Assembly (NCBI RefSeq): GCF_014651115.1
Contig: NZ_BMWG01000009.1
Location: forward strand, 188,042-250,040
Direction: 5' to 3'
DNA from: Streptomyces inusitatus
GTDB taxonomy: Bacteria > Actinomycetota > Actinomycetes > Streptomycetales > Streptomycetaceae
Length of the DNA: 61,999 nt
Positions 10,588 through 18,558 of the stretch are shown one piece after another. Every line of letters starts with the position of its first letter. Position 1 is the first letter of the stretch. The notes beneath the pieces were generated by a model. That model worked only from the letters and a program-made list of their open reading frames with translations. It was not told the origin of the DNA and searched no databases. The position numbers and the translations under genes were made by a program.

Positions 10588-11469
10588 ATGCAATTTCAGC
10601 AGCTTCTGTACTTTGTGGCGGTCGCCGAGACCCGGCATTTCACCCATGCCGCCGAGCGGGTCCATGTCTCCCAGCCCTCGCTGTCGCAGCAGATCAGAGC
10701 GCTGGAGACGGAGCTGGGGGCGGAGCTGTTCAGCCGGGCGCGGGGCAATATCGGGCTGACCGAGGCGGGGGAGGCGCTGCTGCCGCTGGCGCGCCGGATC
10801 CTGGCGGACGCGGACACCGCCCGGCAGGAGGTGCAGGAGCTGGCGCAGCTGCGGCGGGGGCGGGTGCGGCTGGGGGCGACGCCGAGTCTCTGCACCGGTC
10901 TGCTGCCGGAGGTGCTGCGGGTCTTCCACGACCGCCATCCGGGGATCCGGCTGCTGATCGAGGAGGGCGGGTCGCACGATCTGGTGCGCCAGCTGGCGCG
11001 GGGGGCGCTGGATCTCGCGCTGATCGTGCTGCCGCTGCCGCCGGGGTCCCCGGCGCTGACGACGGTGGAGCTGCTCCAGGAGGATCTGGTGGTGGTCTCG
11101 GCCGCGTCGGGGAAGCCGCCCCGGCGGCCGGCGCGGATCGCCGATCTGCGGGATCAGCCGCTGGTGATGTTCCGGCACGGGTACGACCTGCGGGAGCTGA
11201 CGGTGGCGGCGTGCCGGGCGGCGGGCTTCGAGCCGGGCTTCACGGTGGAGGGCGGCGAGATGGACGCGGTGCTGGGGTTCGTACGGGCGGGGCTGGGGGT
11301 CGCGGTGGTGCCGAGCATGGTGGCGGGGCGGGCCGGGCCCGGGTTCCGGGTGACCCCGCTCGCGGATCCGGGGCTGCGGCGGACGATCGCGCTCGCCCAT
11401 CGCAGCGATGTGGCTCCGCCGAGGGCGGCGAGGGAGTTGCAGCGGGTGCTGCTGGACTCCCGGGAGTGA
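10588..11469 (+). CDS. LysR family transcriptional regulator
   Basis: A 293-residue regulator. The N-terminal winged helix-turn-helix is the classic MQFQQLLYFVAVAETRHFTHAAERVHVSQPSLSQQIRALE, about residues 1-60, followed by a linker helix. A periplasmic-binding-protein-like effector domain begins with RVRLGATPSLCTGLLP near residue 90. Divergent placement beside sdhCAB and the palindrome in the shared promoter region suggest that it controls succinate dehydrogenase according to an unknown metabolite. The ribosome binding site is weak. Confidence 0.93.
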   Translation: MQFQQLLYFVAVAETRHFTHAAERVHVSQPSLSQQIRALETELGAELFSRARGNIGLTEAGEALLPLARRILADADTARQEVQELAQLRRGRVRLGATPSLCTGLLPEVLRVFHDRHPGIRLLIEEGGSHDLVRQLARGALDLALIVLPLPPGSPALTTVELLQEDLVVVSAASGKPPRRPARIADLRDQPLVMFRHGYDLRELTVAACRAAGFEPGFTVEGGEMDAVLGFVRAGLGVAVVPSMVAGRAGPGFRVTPLADPGLRRTIALAHRSDVAPPRAARELQRVLLDSRE

Positions 11470-11515
11470 GACGGCGGCTCCCCCAGTGGGACGGACCGGC
11501 GCGCGGCGGGGGACG

Positions 11516-11539
11516 CCGCCCCTGGTGGGGCAGGGGCGG
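11516..11539. terminator. Hairpin between convergent LysR and c-di-GMP genes
   Basis: CCGCCCCTG (11516-11524) and CAGGGGCGG (11531-11539) form a perfect nine-base stem with a six-base loop. Its position between two convergent stop codons fits a bidirectional terminator; no T-run is present, as is common at this GC content. Confidence 0.5.
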
Positions 11540-11602
11540 GCGGTGCGTACGTGCGTACGGGCCGGTCGGCCGGGGTGGGCCGGTGGGACGGTCGCGGGCG
11601 GG

Positions 11603-13780
11603 TCAGACGGCGTCGGCGAGCGAGAGCGCGTGGAGCCGGTCCGGCGGTCCGGGGCGGGCGTAGTACCAGCCCTGGGCCGTGTCGCAGCCCAGTTCCCTCA
11701 GCTGCTCCGCCTGTGCCCCCGTCTCCACTCCTTCCACCGTCACGGCCAGCTCCAGGCTGTGCGCCAGCGAGACGATCCCCTCCACGATCTTGACGTCGAC
11801 CGGGTCCACCGGCAGATGCTGCATGCCCTGGGTGAAGGACCGGTCCAGCTTCAGGACGCTGACCGGCAGCCGGCGCAGATTCGCCAGATTGGAGTACCCG
11901 GTGCCGAAGTCGTCCAGGGCGATGTCGACGCCCATGTCGGCGAGCTGCCGCAGCGGCTTCAGCAGCTGCTCGTCCGCGCCGATCAGCGCGGATTCGGTGA
12001 CCTCCAGGCAGAGCGCGCCCGGCGCGAGGCCGGAGCCCTCCAGGACGGCGACCGTGTCGGTGACCAGACCGGGGTGGTGCAGCTGGGTGGGCGAGAGGTT
12101 CACATTGATCCGCAGCGGGCCGCCGTCGGCGTGATTCTCCTGCCAGTACATCGCCTGGCGTACCGCCTCCTGGAGCACCCAGCGCCCCAGCGGCACGATC
12201 AGACCGGTGTGCTCGGCCAGCGGAATGAACTGGTCCGGCCCGAGTACCCCGTGCTGGGGGTGGTGCCAGCGCACCAGCGCCTCCGCGCCGTGCACGCTGC
12301 CGTCGTCCATGTGCACCAGCGGCTGGTACTCGATGAAGAACTCGCCGCGCTCCAGCGCCGCGGGGAGCGCGGTGGTCAGTCCGTGCCGGGTGATGGCGCG
12401 GGCGTCCAGCTCGGGATCGGCGATCTCGTAGCGGTTGCCGCCCGCGGACTTCGCGCGGTACATGGTGATGTCGGCGCTGCGCAGCACCTCGGCCGTGGTG
12501 CGCTCCCCCGCCGGGCCCTCGACGATGCCGATGGAGCCCCGGACGGAGAGTTCCCGCCCGTCCACCCGGATGGGCGCGGCGAGCACGCCGAGGATCCTGG
12601 AGGCCAGCTCGCGCACCTCGTGCTGGGTGTCGGGACCGGTGGTCAGCGCCACGAACTCGTCGCCGCCGAGCCGGGCCACCATCTCGCCCGGCGCGGTGGC
12701 GCAGCTCTGGAGCCGGTCGGCGACCTCCACCAGCAGCCGGTCGCCGGTGGCATGGCCGAGGCTGTCGTTGATGACCTTGAAACCGTCAAGGTCGAGATAG
12801 CAGAGGCCGAAACGGCGGTTCTCGCCGCCGGAGATCGCCTTCTCCAGCCGTTCGGAGAAGAGCGTCCGGTTGGGCAGTCCGGTCAGCGCGTCGTGGGTGG
12901 CCTCGTACCGCAGCCGCAGATTGAGCAGCCGGCGCTCGGTGGTGTCCTCCAGCAGCACCAGTTGGTACTGCGGGCGGCCCTCGGTGTCGCGCAGCAGAGA
13001 GACCGTCAGATTGGTCCACAGCACGGTGCCGTCGTTGCGGAAGAACGGTTTCTCCACCCGGAAGTGCTCGCGCTCGCCCCGGATCAGCTCGCGGTGGAGC
13101 TGCCAGACGTGCGGCCGGTCCTCGGGGTGGGCCCAGTCGGTGACCTTCTTGCCGCGCACATGGTGTTCGAGGCCGCCGAACATCCGGGTCAGGGTCTCGT
13201 TGAGCTCCAGCACATTGCCGTCGAGATCGGCGATCCCGATGCCGATCGCCGCGCCCTCGAACACGGCCCGCAGCCGGGTCTCGGTGGCGTGCAGCGCGCT
13301 CACGGCGTCCGAGCGGGCCTGGAGCGCGGAGCGGGCGATGGCCTCCTGCTCGCCGAGGGTGCGGGTGCGCAGCGCGCCGGCGAAGCCGGCGGCGACGGCG
13401 TGCTGGAGCCGGGCGCAGCGGGCCCGGCCGTCCTCGGCCGCCGGGTCGGTGCTCTGCGCGGGTCCGAGGCCGCAGTAGAGCACCAGATAGGCGTCGACGA
13501 CTCCGAGCGTACGGCTGAGCGCCTCGGGGTCGGTGCAGTGGGCCTCGACGAGTGCCGCGCCGATCCGCTGGGCCGCCCTCGGGTCGAAGACCCGGGCGTG
13601 CAGCGATTCGCTCAGCATCCGTGCCAGCGGCAGCAGATGCTCCTCGACCTCGGCCCGGGTGAGCGAGGTCGCCGTCACGGGGAAGACGGCGCGGCTCCAG
13701 ATGGTGGCGAACCGGCGGAGTCTGTCCTCAAGTCCGTCCGGGTCCGCCGCGGGGTGCACGATCTGCGAGGGCGTCATCAC
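11603..13780 (-). CDS. rmdA: PAS-GGDEF-EAL cyclic-di-GMP enzyme (RmdA-like)
   Basis: A 725-residue cytoplasmic protein with no membrane segment: a helical N-terminus of about 165 residues, a PAS domain at about 166-285, GGDEF at about 290-450 and EAL at about 460-715. The GGDEF signature is intact at residues 372-376 and the EAL signature is intact at 500-502, with downstream DDFGTGYSN also present. Both synthesis and hydrolysis of c-di-GMP are therefore plausible. The RxxD inhibitory site expected five residues before GGDEF is absent (APGE occurs there). Architecture and gene context resemble S. coelicolor RmdA, which influences development; that symbol rests on recall. The GTG start at 13780 overlaps the upstream methyltransferase stop; an ATG at 13777 is an alternative. 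Confidence 0.87.
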   Translation of the reverse strand: MMTPSQIVHPAADPDGLEDRLRRFATIWSRAVFPVTATSLTRAEVEEHLLPLARMLSESLHARVFDPRAAQRIGAALVEAHCTDPEALSRTLGVVDAYLVLYCGLGPAQSTDPAAEDGRARCARLQHAVAAGFAGALRTRTLGEQEAIARSALQARSDAVSALHATETRLRAVFEGAAIGIGIADLDGNVLELNETLTRMFGGLEHHVRGKKVTDWAHPEDRPHVWQLHRELIRGEREHFRVEKPFFRNDGTVLWTNLTVSLLRDTEGRPQYQLVLLEDTTERRLLNLRLRYEATHDALTGLPNRTLFSERLEKAISGGENRRFGLCYLDLDGFKVINDSLGHATGDRLLVEVADRLQSCATAPGEMVARLGGDEFVALTTGPDTQHEVRELASRILGVLAAPIRVDGRELSVRGSIGIVEGPAGERTTAEVLRSADITMYRAKSAGGNRYEIADPELDARAITRHGLTTALPAALERGEFFIEYQPLVHMDDGSVHGAEALVRWHHPQHGVLGPDQFIPLAEHTGLIVPLGRWVLQEAVRQAMYWQENHADGGPLRINVNLSPTQLHHPGLVTDTVAVLEGSGLAPGALCLEVTESALIGADEQLLKPLRQLADMGVDIALDDFGTGYSNLANLRRLPVSVLKLDRSFTQGMQHLPVDPVDVKIVEGIVSLAHSLELAVTVEGVETGAQAEQLRELGCDTAQGWYYARPGPPDRLHALSLADAV

Positions 13781-14589
13781 GCCTTGCGCCCCACCCCGGC
13801 GAAGCCTGTGAAGGCATATGGGTCTTCCTGCTCGGCTGGGGCGTCCGGCCGCCAGTCGGGCGGCGACACCAGTCCGGGCTCGACCATCTCGTACCCCTCG
13901 AAGAACCTAGCTATGTGATCTTGTGAACGCATGATCAGCGGGTTGCGGATCTCACGGTAGACGTCGACCGCGCGGGCCGCCTGTTCCTCCGGCACCGGGA
14001 CTCCGTCGTACGCCGCGTGGTTGATGACGATCAGACTTCCGGGCGCGAGGGCGTCCCGCAGTTCGGCCACCGCGCCGTACGGGTCGTCCGCGTCCTCGAC
14101 GAAGTGGAGCACGGAGAGCAGCAGAAGCGCCACCGGCCGGTCGGGATCGAACAGTCCGGCGAATTCCGGACTGTCGATGATCTGTCTGGGTCTGCGCAGG
14201 TCGGCGGCGATGAAGGCGGCGGCCGCTCCCTTGCCGAGGGCGGCCCGGCCGTGTGCGACGGCGACCGGGTCACGGTCGGCGCAGAGCACCCGGGAGTCGG
14301 GGTCGGCCTTCAGCGCGACCTCGTGGACGCCGCCGAAGGCGGGGATGCCGGAGCCGATGTCGAGGAACTGGGTGACGCCCCGGGCCGCCGCGTATCGCAC
14401 CGCGCGGCTCATGAACGCGCGGTTGGCCTGCATGACCTTCGGCAGGCCGGGCAGGAGTGCGAGGACCCTGCGAGCGGCCTCCCGGTCGACCTCGAAGTTA
14501 TGTGAACCGCCCAGGTAGAAGTCGTGCATTCTGGACACGCTCGGCATCGATATGTCGATGCCGGGCGCGGCCCAGACGGGACGCTCCAT
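13777..14589 (-). CDS. SAM-dependent methyltransferase, DUF574 type
   Basis: A 270-residue protein of the actinobacteria-enriched DUF574 methyltransferase family. The family N-terminus is visible as PSVSRMHDFYLGGSHNFEVDRE, then FLDIGSGIPAFGGVHE for SAM binding, VLCADRDPVAVAHGRA, and a later LLLLSVLHFV segment. Start 14589 (MERPVWAAPGIDIS) is chosen because earlier in-frame residues look non-family-like. The stop overlaps the rmdA-like start by four bases, so the two proteins are probably made together. The natural substrate of this family is not known to me. Confidence 0.85.
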   Translation of the reverse strand: MERPVWAAPGIDISMPSVSRMHDFYLGGSHNFEVDREAARRVLALLPGLPKVMQANRAFMSRAVRYAAARGVTQFLDIGSGIPAFGGVHEVALKADPDSRVLCADRDPVAVAHGRAALGKGAAAAFIAADLRRPRQIIDSPEFAGLFDPDRPVALLLLSVLHFVEDADDPYGAVAELRDALAPGSLIVINHAAYDGVPVPEEQAARAVDVYREIRNPLIMRSQDHIARFFEGYEMVEPGLVSPPDWRPDAPAEQEDPYAFTGFAGVGRKA

Positions 14590-15114
14590 CGATGTCTCCA
14601 ACCAAGTCGCCAGGGTCGCCACGGGGGAAGTCCGGCCATGCTCATGGCCGCTGTTCGAGCCGAGGCTACTGATCGCCCGCCAATTGGGCGAGTCCAAACG
14701 GAAATTCGCGGTCCGTTCTTGGTCACACAACCCTCACGTCAGCCGGTCCGCCGGCGCCGCCGCGAGCACGGGGACGAACACCGCGGTGACCGCGAGTGAG
14801 ATGCCTCGCCGCTCGTCCGTGTCTGTCCGCTCCTGTTCGTCACGGGAACGGACGAAGGGCGGGTACGGGTTCAACGGCGCCGGAGGTTTTCGGCGGGCGG
14901 GGTGGGGGTGGGGGCAGGAGGCGGGGGCGGGGGCGGAGATGGGGGCGACATGCCGGGGGTGTCCTCCGCACGGCCCAAGCGGATGACCCATTCGCCCGGC
15001 AGGGATCGCGGGCCCGCGGCGGCGCTCTTAGCGTTCCGGATATCGAGGGGCATTCCCTGTCTTGTGTGGAAATCGGTTCCGCGACAGCTCCTCGGGGAAC
15101 CCGGAGGACTCACC
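14590..15114. other. Divergent intergenic region with G-rich tract
   Basis: About 525 bases separate the methyltransferase start from a secreted-protein start, with no convincing gene. Positions 14895-14945 are strikingly G-rich on the + strand with repeated GGGGG blocks and could form G-quadruplex structures; the reverse reading would be polyproline without a family. Promoters for both flanking genes are expected here but none is clear. A strong GGAGGA ribosome binding site ends the region. Confidence 0.5.
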
Positions 15115-15681
15115 ATGCGCGCGATATGTGCCGCGTCCGCCGCCGCGCTGGGAGCGGCGGCCCTCGCCCTGGCCGCTCCCGCCGCCACCGCGGCCGACGG
15201 AAAGGCATCGCCCCTCTTCACCGTCAGCCCCTCGACCGTGACGCCGGGCGGGCGGGTCTTCCTCTCCGCGAGCGGGTGCGAGACCACGGCCACCGCGTCG
15301 TCCGGGGTCTTCGAAGCCGTGACCATCCAGCCCGGGACCTCGTCGGTCGTCACCGTGGCCGCCGGGGCACGGCCCGGGACCCAGCACTCGGTCCAGTTCA
15401 CCTGCGGGAGCCGGCGCGGCTCGTTCAATCTCACCATCGCGGGCGGCAGCTCGACCCCGACCGTCAGCTCCACCGTGAGCGCCGTTCCCGCCTCGACCGT
15501 CCGCGCCACACCCGGCTCCAGCGCCCCGGCCACTCCGCGGGGCGTCAGGGGCGGGCTCGGCGGCAGCGTCGGGGAGATGGACACCTGGGACATCGTGATC
15601 GGCGCGGCGCTGGTGCTGGCCGCGTCCGGCGGGGCCGTACTCGCCGTCCGCAGACGGCCCGCGGACGACCACCGGCACTGA
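15115..15681 (+). CDS. Secreted, C-terminally anchored Ig-like protein with GGLGGS motif
   Basis: A 188-residue protein of no named family. A signal peptide covers residues 1-26 (MRAICAAS through ATA). The mature part begins with a VSPSTVTPGGRVFLSASGC pattern and has a second Cys in VQFTCGS, suggesting a small disulfide-closed beta domain. A Ser/Thr/Pro-rich linker follows, then RGVRGGLGGSVG at about 142-153, a hydrophobic segment and a basic tail. This resembles a sortase-type C-terminus but contains no LPXTG. It faces a related gene across a strong hairpin, and a class F sortase lies about 1 kb away. The start has an excellent GGAGGA site. Confidence 0.8.
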   Translation: MRAICAASAAALGAAALALAAPAATAADGKASPLFTVSPSTVTPGGRVFLSASGCETTATASSGVFEAVTIQPGTSSVVTVAAGARPGTQHSVQFTCGSRRGSFNLTIAGGSSTPTVSSTVSAVPASTVRATPGSSAPATPRGVRGGLGGSVGEMDTWDIVIGAALVLAASGGAVLAVRRRPADDHRH

Positions 15682-15712
15682 CCGGCGCCGACCGCCCCTC
15701 ACAGCCACCGGC

Positions 15713-15748
15713 CTTCGCCCCGGTTCCCGGCCGGGAACCGGGGCGAAG
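15713..15748. terminator. Strong bidirectional terminator hairpin
   Basis: An 18-base perfect inverted repeat (CTTCGCCCCGGTTCCCGG and its complement) with no loop lies between two convergent stop codons. Its length and placement make it a confident rho-independent-like terminator for both secreted-protein genes. Confidence 0.8.
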
Positions 15749-15752
15749 CGGC

Positions 15753-16442
15753 CTAGACGCGTCCGCCGACCGTGCGGCGACGGCGGGCGATGAAGAGGGT
15801 TCCGCCGACGGCGGCCGTGGTGACGAGGCCCGCGCCGACGGCCATCTCGGCCGAGGTGGGGCCCATAGAGCCGCCGAGGCCGCCATGGGTGCCGCGGCCG
15901 GAGAGCACGGTGAACCGCGCGGTCTCCACCTGCGAGTCGCTCTGGCAGCGGACCGCGAGATGGTAGCGGCCGGGTGAGGCGTGGTCGTGGATCCGCGCGC
16001 CGACGCTGAGGGAGTTCCCCCGGTTGTCCCGGCCGTCGCCCCGGTCCTCGCCCCGCGCGTCGCCGCCGCGCGCGTCGCCCCGGTTCTCACCCCGGTTCTC
16101 ACCCCGGTTGTCGCCGCCCCGGTTCTCGCCGCCCCGGTCCTCCTCGCGGTTCTCCCGGCCGTCCCCCCGGTCCTCGCCCCGGTCGTCCCCTCGGCCGCCC
16201 TCGCGGTTCTCTCCCCGGTGCAGGCTGATGCGCGGGAAGGCGTTGGACGTGATGGTGCCCCCGCGTCCACAGCCGCGCACGGTGATCGTGAGAGTGGCGC
16301 CCTGATGGACGGCGTGCGGACTGACGGAGACATGAAGCGATTCATGTTCCTGACTGTCGCCGCCCGCGGCGGCCACCGGGGCGGACAGCCCTACGGCAGC
16401 GCACGCGGCGGCGGCCACTGCGAGAGCGCGTGAAGCACGCAT
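15753..16442 (-). CDS. Secreted, C-terminally anchored protein with charged NRGE/DRG repeats
   Basis: A 229-residue paralogue-like partner of the convergent protein at 15115-15681. It has a signal peptide (MRASRALAVAAAACAAVGLS), the same VSPHAVHQGATLTITVRGC pattern, a second conserved Cys in VRCQSDS, then THGGLGGSMG, a hydrophobic helix and an RRRR tail. Between the two halves is a low-complexity insert of about 65 residues made of NRG, DRG, ENR and GGD units (DNA about 16010-16220), encoded by a degenerate repeat. The insert probably forms a flexible, highly charged spacer. The start has a good GGAGG site. Function unknown; cell-surface location is inferred. Confidence 0.8.
   Translation of the reverse strand: MRASRALAVAAAACAAVGLSAPVAAAGGDSQEHESLHVSVSPHAVHQGATLTITVRGCGRGGTITSNAFPRISLHRGENREGGRGDDRGEDRGDGRENREEDRGGENRGGDNRGENRGENRGDARGGDARGEDRGDGRDNRGNSLSVGARIHDHASPGRYHLAVRCQSDSQVETARFTVLSGRGTHGGLGGSMGPTSAEMAVGAGLVTTAAVGGTLFIARRRRTVGGRV
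16010..16220 (-). repeat. Degenerate GC-rich repeat encoding charged linker
   Basis: On the + strand units of the type CCCCGGTTCTC recur many times with small variations. They translate on the reverse strand to Arg/Gly/Asn/Glu/Asp units inside the secreted protein. The units keep reading frame, so length change would alter the linker without disrupting the gene. Confidence 0.65.
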
Positions 16443-16765
16443 CGTGAACCTCCAGAGGAAGACGCACCGAAGCGGCGCTCCGGGGATTCGACGAGTACGC
16501 CTTCCATGACGAACCCTCACTGGGCCCGACATTCCCCGCATTTCGGCGCTGGTCCACCCCAGTGAGACGACACACCGGCGACACGCCGAAGCGATCTGAC
16601 GGAGGCGCAGGTCATGGACGTTTCGGGGATTCTGTCCGGCCGATGACACGGATGGACCACCCCGAGTGGCCGACGCCACCCGTTCGCCCTTCCCTTCTCG
16701 CCGCTCCCCCGTCGCTCGCCTAGCGTGCCCCCTGGACGCCAGGGAAATAGGACAAAAGGAGAATC
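16443..16765. other. Divergent intergenic region with 9-bp inverted repeat
   Basis: About 320 bases between the secreted-protein start and the sortase start hold no convincing gene. CTCACTGGG (16516-16524) and CCCAGTGAG (16558-16566) form a perfect inverted repeat with a 33-base loop, possibly an operator pair or RNA structure. The sortase is preceded by an AAAAGGAGAA ribosome binding site. Confidence 0.45.
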
Positions 16766-17419
16766 ATGGGCGAGGGGTACCCCGACTCGAAGTCACGCGG
16801 ACGTTCGCCCTGGGGGGTGCTGGCCCTGGTGATGCTGACCGGGATCGCGCTGATGAAGGACGGCGTCGATGTCTCGCTCGGCCCTCCGCAGCCCGCCGCC
16901 GCGGCCTCCCTCGGCCGTACGGCGGGGGAGACCTTCGCCCCGCTGGTCCCCCCGAAGTCCATGGACTTCGCCCCCGCCGAGCGGATCCGTGTCCCCGCCC
17001 TCTCGATCGACGCTCCGATCATGGACGTCGGTCTGGACGCCGACGGCTGGATCGAGGCCCCGCCGGCGAAGGATCCCAATATCGCGGGCTGGTACCAGAA
17101 CGGCATCGCCCCCGGCCAGCGCGGCACCTCGGTCGTCGTGGGCCATGTCGACAACCGCTCGGGGCCCGCCGTGTTCTACGGCCTCGGCTCCGTCCGCAGG
17201 GGCGACCGGATCGAGGTGCCTCGGTTCGACGGCTCGGAGGCCGTCTTCGAGGTGTACGGGGTGGAGGTGTTCGCCAAGAACGACTTCCCCGCCGCCCAGG
17301 TCTACGGGGACACCGGTCACGCGGAACTCCGGGTGATCACCTGCGGCGGCGGCTATTCGAAGGCGGACGGCTACGAGGCGAACGTCGTCGTCTTCGCCCG
17401 GCTGGTCAAGGCCGGCTGA
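16766..17419 (+). CDS. Class F sortase
   Basis: A 217-residue membrane-anchored transpeptidase. Residues 15-30 form an N-terminal hydrophobic segment. The sortase beta-barrel runs from about RIRVPALSIDAPI onwards, with catalytic H127 in VVVGHVDN and C193 in RVITCGGG, and the C-terminal NVVVFARLV typical of class F. Such enzymes cleave a sorting signal and attach proteins at the surface. Two nearby secreted proteins with membrane-anchored C-termini but no LPXTG are candidate substrates; this is inference. The start has a strong ribosome binding site. Confidence 0.9.
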   Translation: MGEGYPDSKSRGRSPWGVLALVMLTGIALMKDGVDVSLGPPQPAAAASLGRTAGETFAPLVPPKSMDFAPAERIRVPALSIDAPIMDVGLDADGWIEAPPAKDPNIAGWYQNGIAPGQRGTSVVVGHVDNRSGPAVFYGLGSVRRGDRIEVPRFDGSEAVFEVYGVEVFAKNDFPAAQVYGDTGHAELRVITCGGGYSKADGYEANVVVFARLVKAG

Positions 17420-17517
17420 CGGCCCCTCCCCCGGGTGCCTGAGTACGCGTACTCATGTCCCCGGGCCCTTCGTCGGCACAGACTGTGGGCTCACCGCGGA
17501 CCGTCGAAGGAGTGAGC

Positions 17518-18495
17518 GTGAGGCGCGCCGAACAGCCTGGGCACCAGAGGGACGAACCCGTGACGGCATCGGACGGGGGACCCGTCCGACGGGCGGTCCT
17601 CGGTCTCGGCGCGGGAGCGGCGCTGACCCTCGGCGCGGGGTCGGCGGCTTCCGCCGCGCCCGGCCCCGGACCCCGGCCCGGTGCGAACCGCGAGGTCCGG
17701 CGGCGGCTGCGGGAGCTGGAGCGGACGCACGGCGGACGGCTCGGCGTCTTCGCCCGGAACACGGCCACCGGACGGACCGTGCGGTACCGGGCGGACGAGA
17801 CCTTCCCGATGTGCTCGGTCTTCAAGACGCTCGCCGTGGCGGCCGTGCTGAGGGATCTGAACCAGGACGGCCGGTTCCTCGGCCGTCGCATCCGGTACAC
17901 CAGGGAGTTCGTCGACACCTCGGGCGGCGGGCCGGTCACCGGCGAGCAGAAGAACGTCACGGGCGGCATGACGGTGTACGAGCTGTGCTCCGCCACCGTC
18001 AACCACAGCGACAACGCCGCCGCCAATCTGCTCCTCCGAGAGCTGGGCGGCCCGGGCGCCATCACCGCCTTCTGCCGCTCGATCGACGACCCGGTCACCC
18101 GCCTGGACCGCTGGGAGCCCGAGCTGAACTCGGCCGAGCCGGGCCGTACGACCGACACCACCAGCCCGTACGCCATCGCCCGGAGCTACGAACGGCTCGT
18201 CCTCGGCGACGCGCTCACCGGCGCGGCCCGCAGCCTGCTCACCGGCTGGCTCCTCACCAACACCACCGGCGGCAAGCGGCTCAGGGCCGGTGTCCCCGCC
18301 GACTGGGCCCTCGGCGACAAGACCGGATCCGGGCGTTACGGCGTCGCCAACGACGTGGGCGTCGCCTGGACCCCGGACGGCGTCCCGGTGGTGCTCTCGG
18401 TCCTCACCGCCAAGGACTCCGCCGACGCACCCTGGGACAACTCCCTGGTCGAGAGCGCCGCGAGACTGCTCACCACCGCGCTGACCAGCGACTGA
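17518..18495 (+). CDS. Class A beta-lactamase, Tat-exported
   Basis: A 325-residue serine beta-lactamase. The GTG start at 17518 follows a GAAGGAG site. A twin-arginine signal (PVRRAVLGLG, residues 23-30, then a hydrophobic stretch ending near AASAAP) directs Tat export. The active-site motifs are complete: S100-VF-K103, S164-D165-N166, the omega-loop E200-PELN, and K268-T269-G270. Length is normal for the family with a long signal region. It is expected to hydrolyse penicillins outside the membrane. The neighbouring genes also act on cell-wall or surface polymers. Two in-frame tandem copies of an 11-base unit overlap the stop codon. Confidence 0.95.
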   Translation: MRRAEQPGHQRDEPVTASDGGPVRRAVLGLGAGAALTLGAGSAASAAPGPGPRPGANREVRRRLRELERTHGGRLGVFARNTATGRTVRYRADETFPMCSVFKTLAVAAVLRDLNQDGRFLGRRIRYTREFVDTSGGGPVTGEQKNVTGGMTVYELCSATVNHSDNAAANLLLRELGGPGAITAFCRSIDDPVTRLDRWEPELNSAEPGRTTDTTSPYAIARSYERLVLGDALTGAARSLLTGWLLTNTTGGKRLRAGVPADWALGDKTGSGRYGVANDVGVAWTPDGVPVVLSVLTAKDSADAPWDNSLVESAARLLTTALTSD

Positions 18496-18558
18496 CCAGC
18501 GACTGACCACCGGCCGGCCGCCGACCGACCGGCCCGCGCGCGGCGGTTCAGCGGCGGT

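Noticed and set aside
15600..15680. LPXTG sorting signal in the two surface proteins
   Set aside because: Neither C-terminus contains LPXTG, LAXTG or NPXTG; only the GGLGGS motif precedes the helix.
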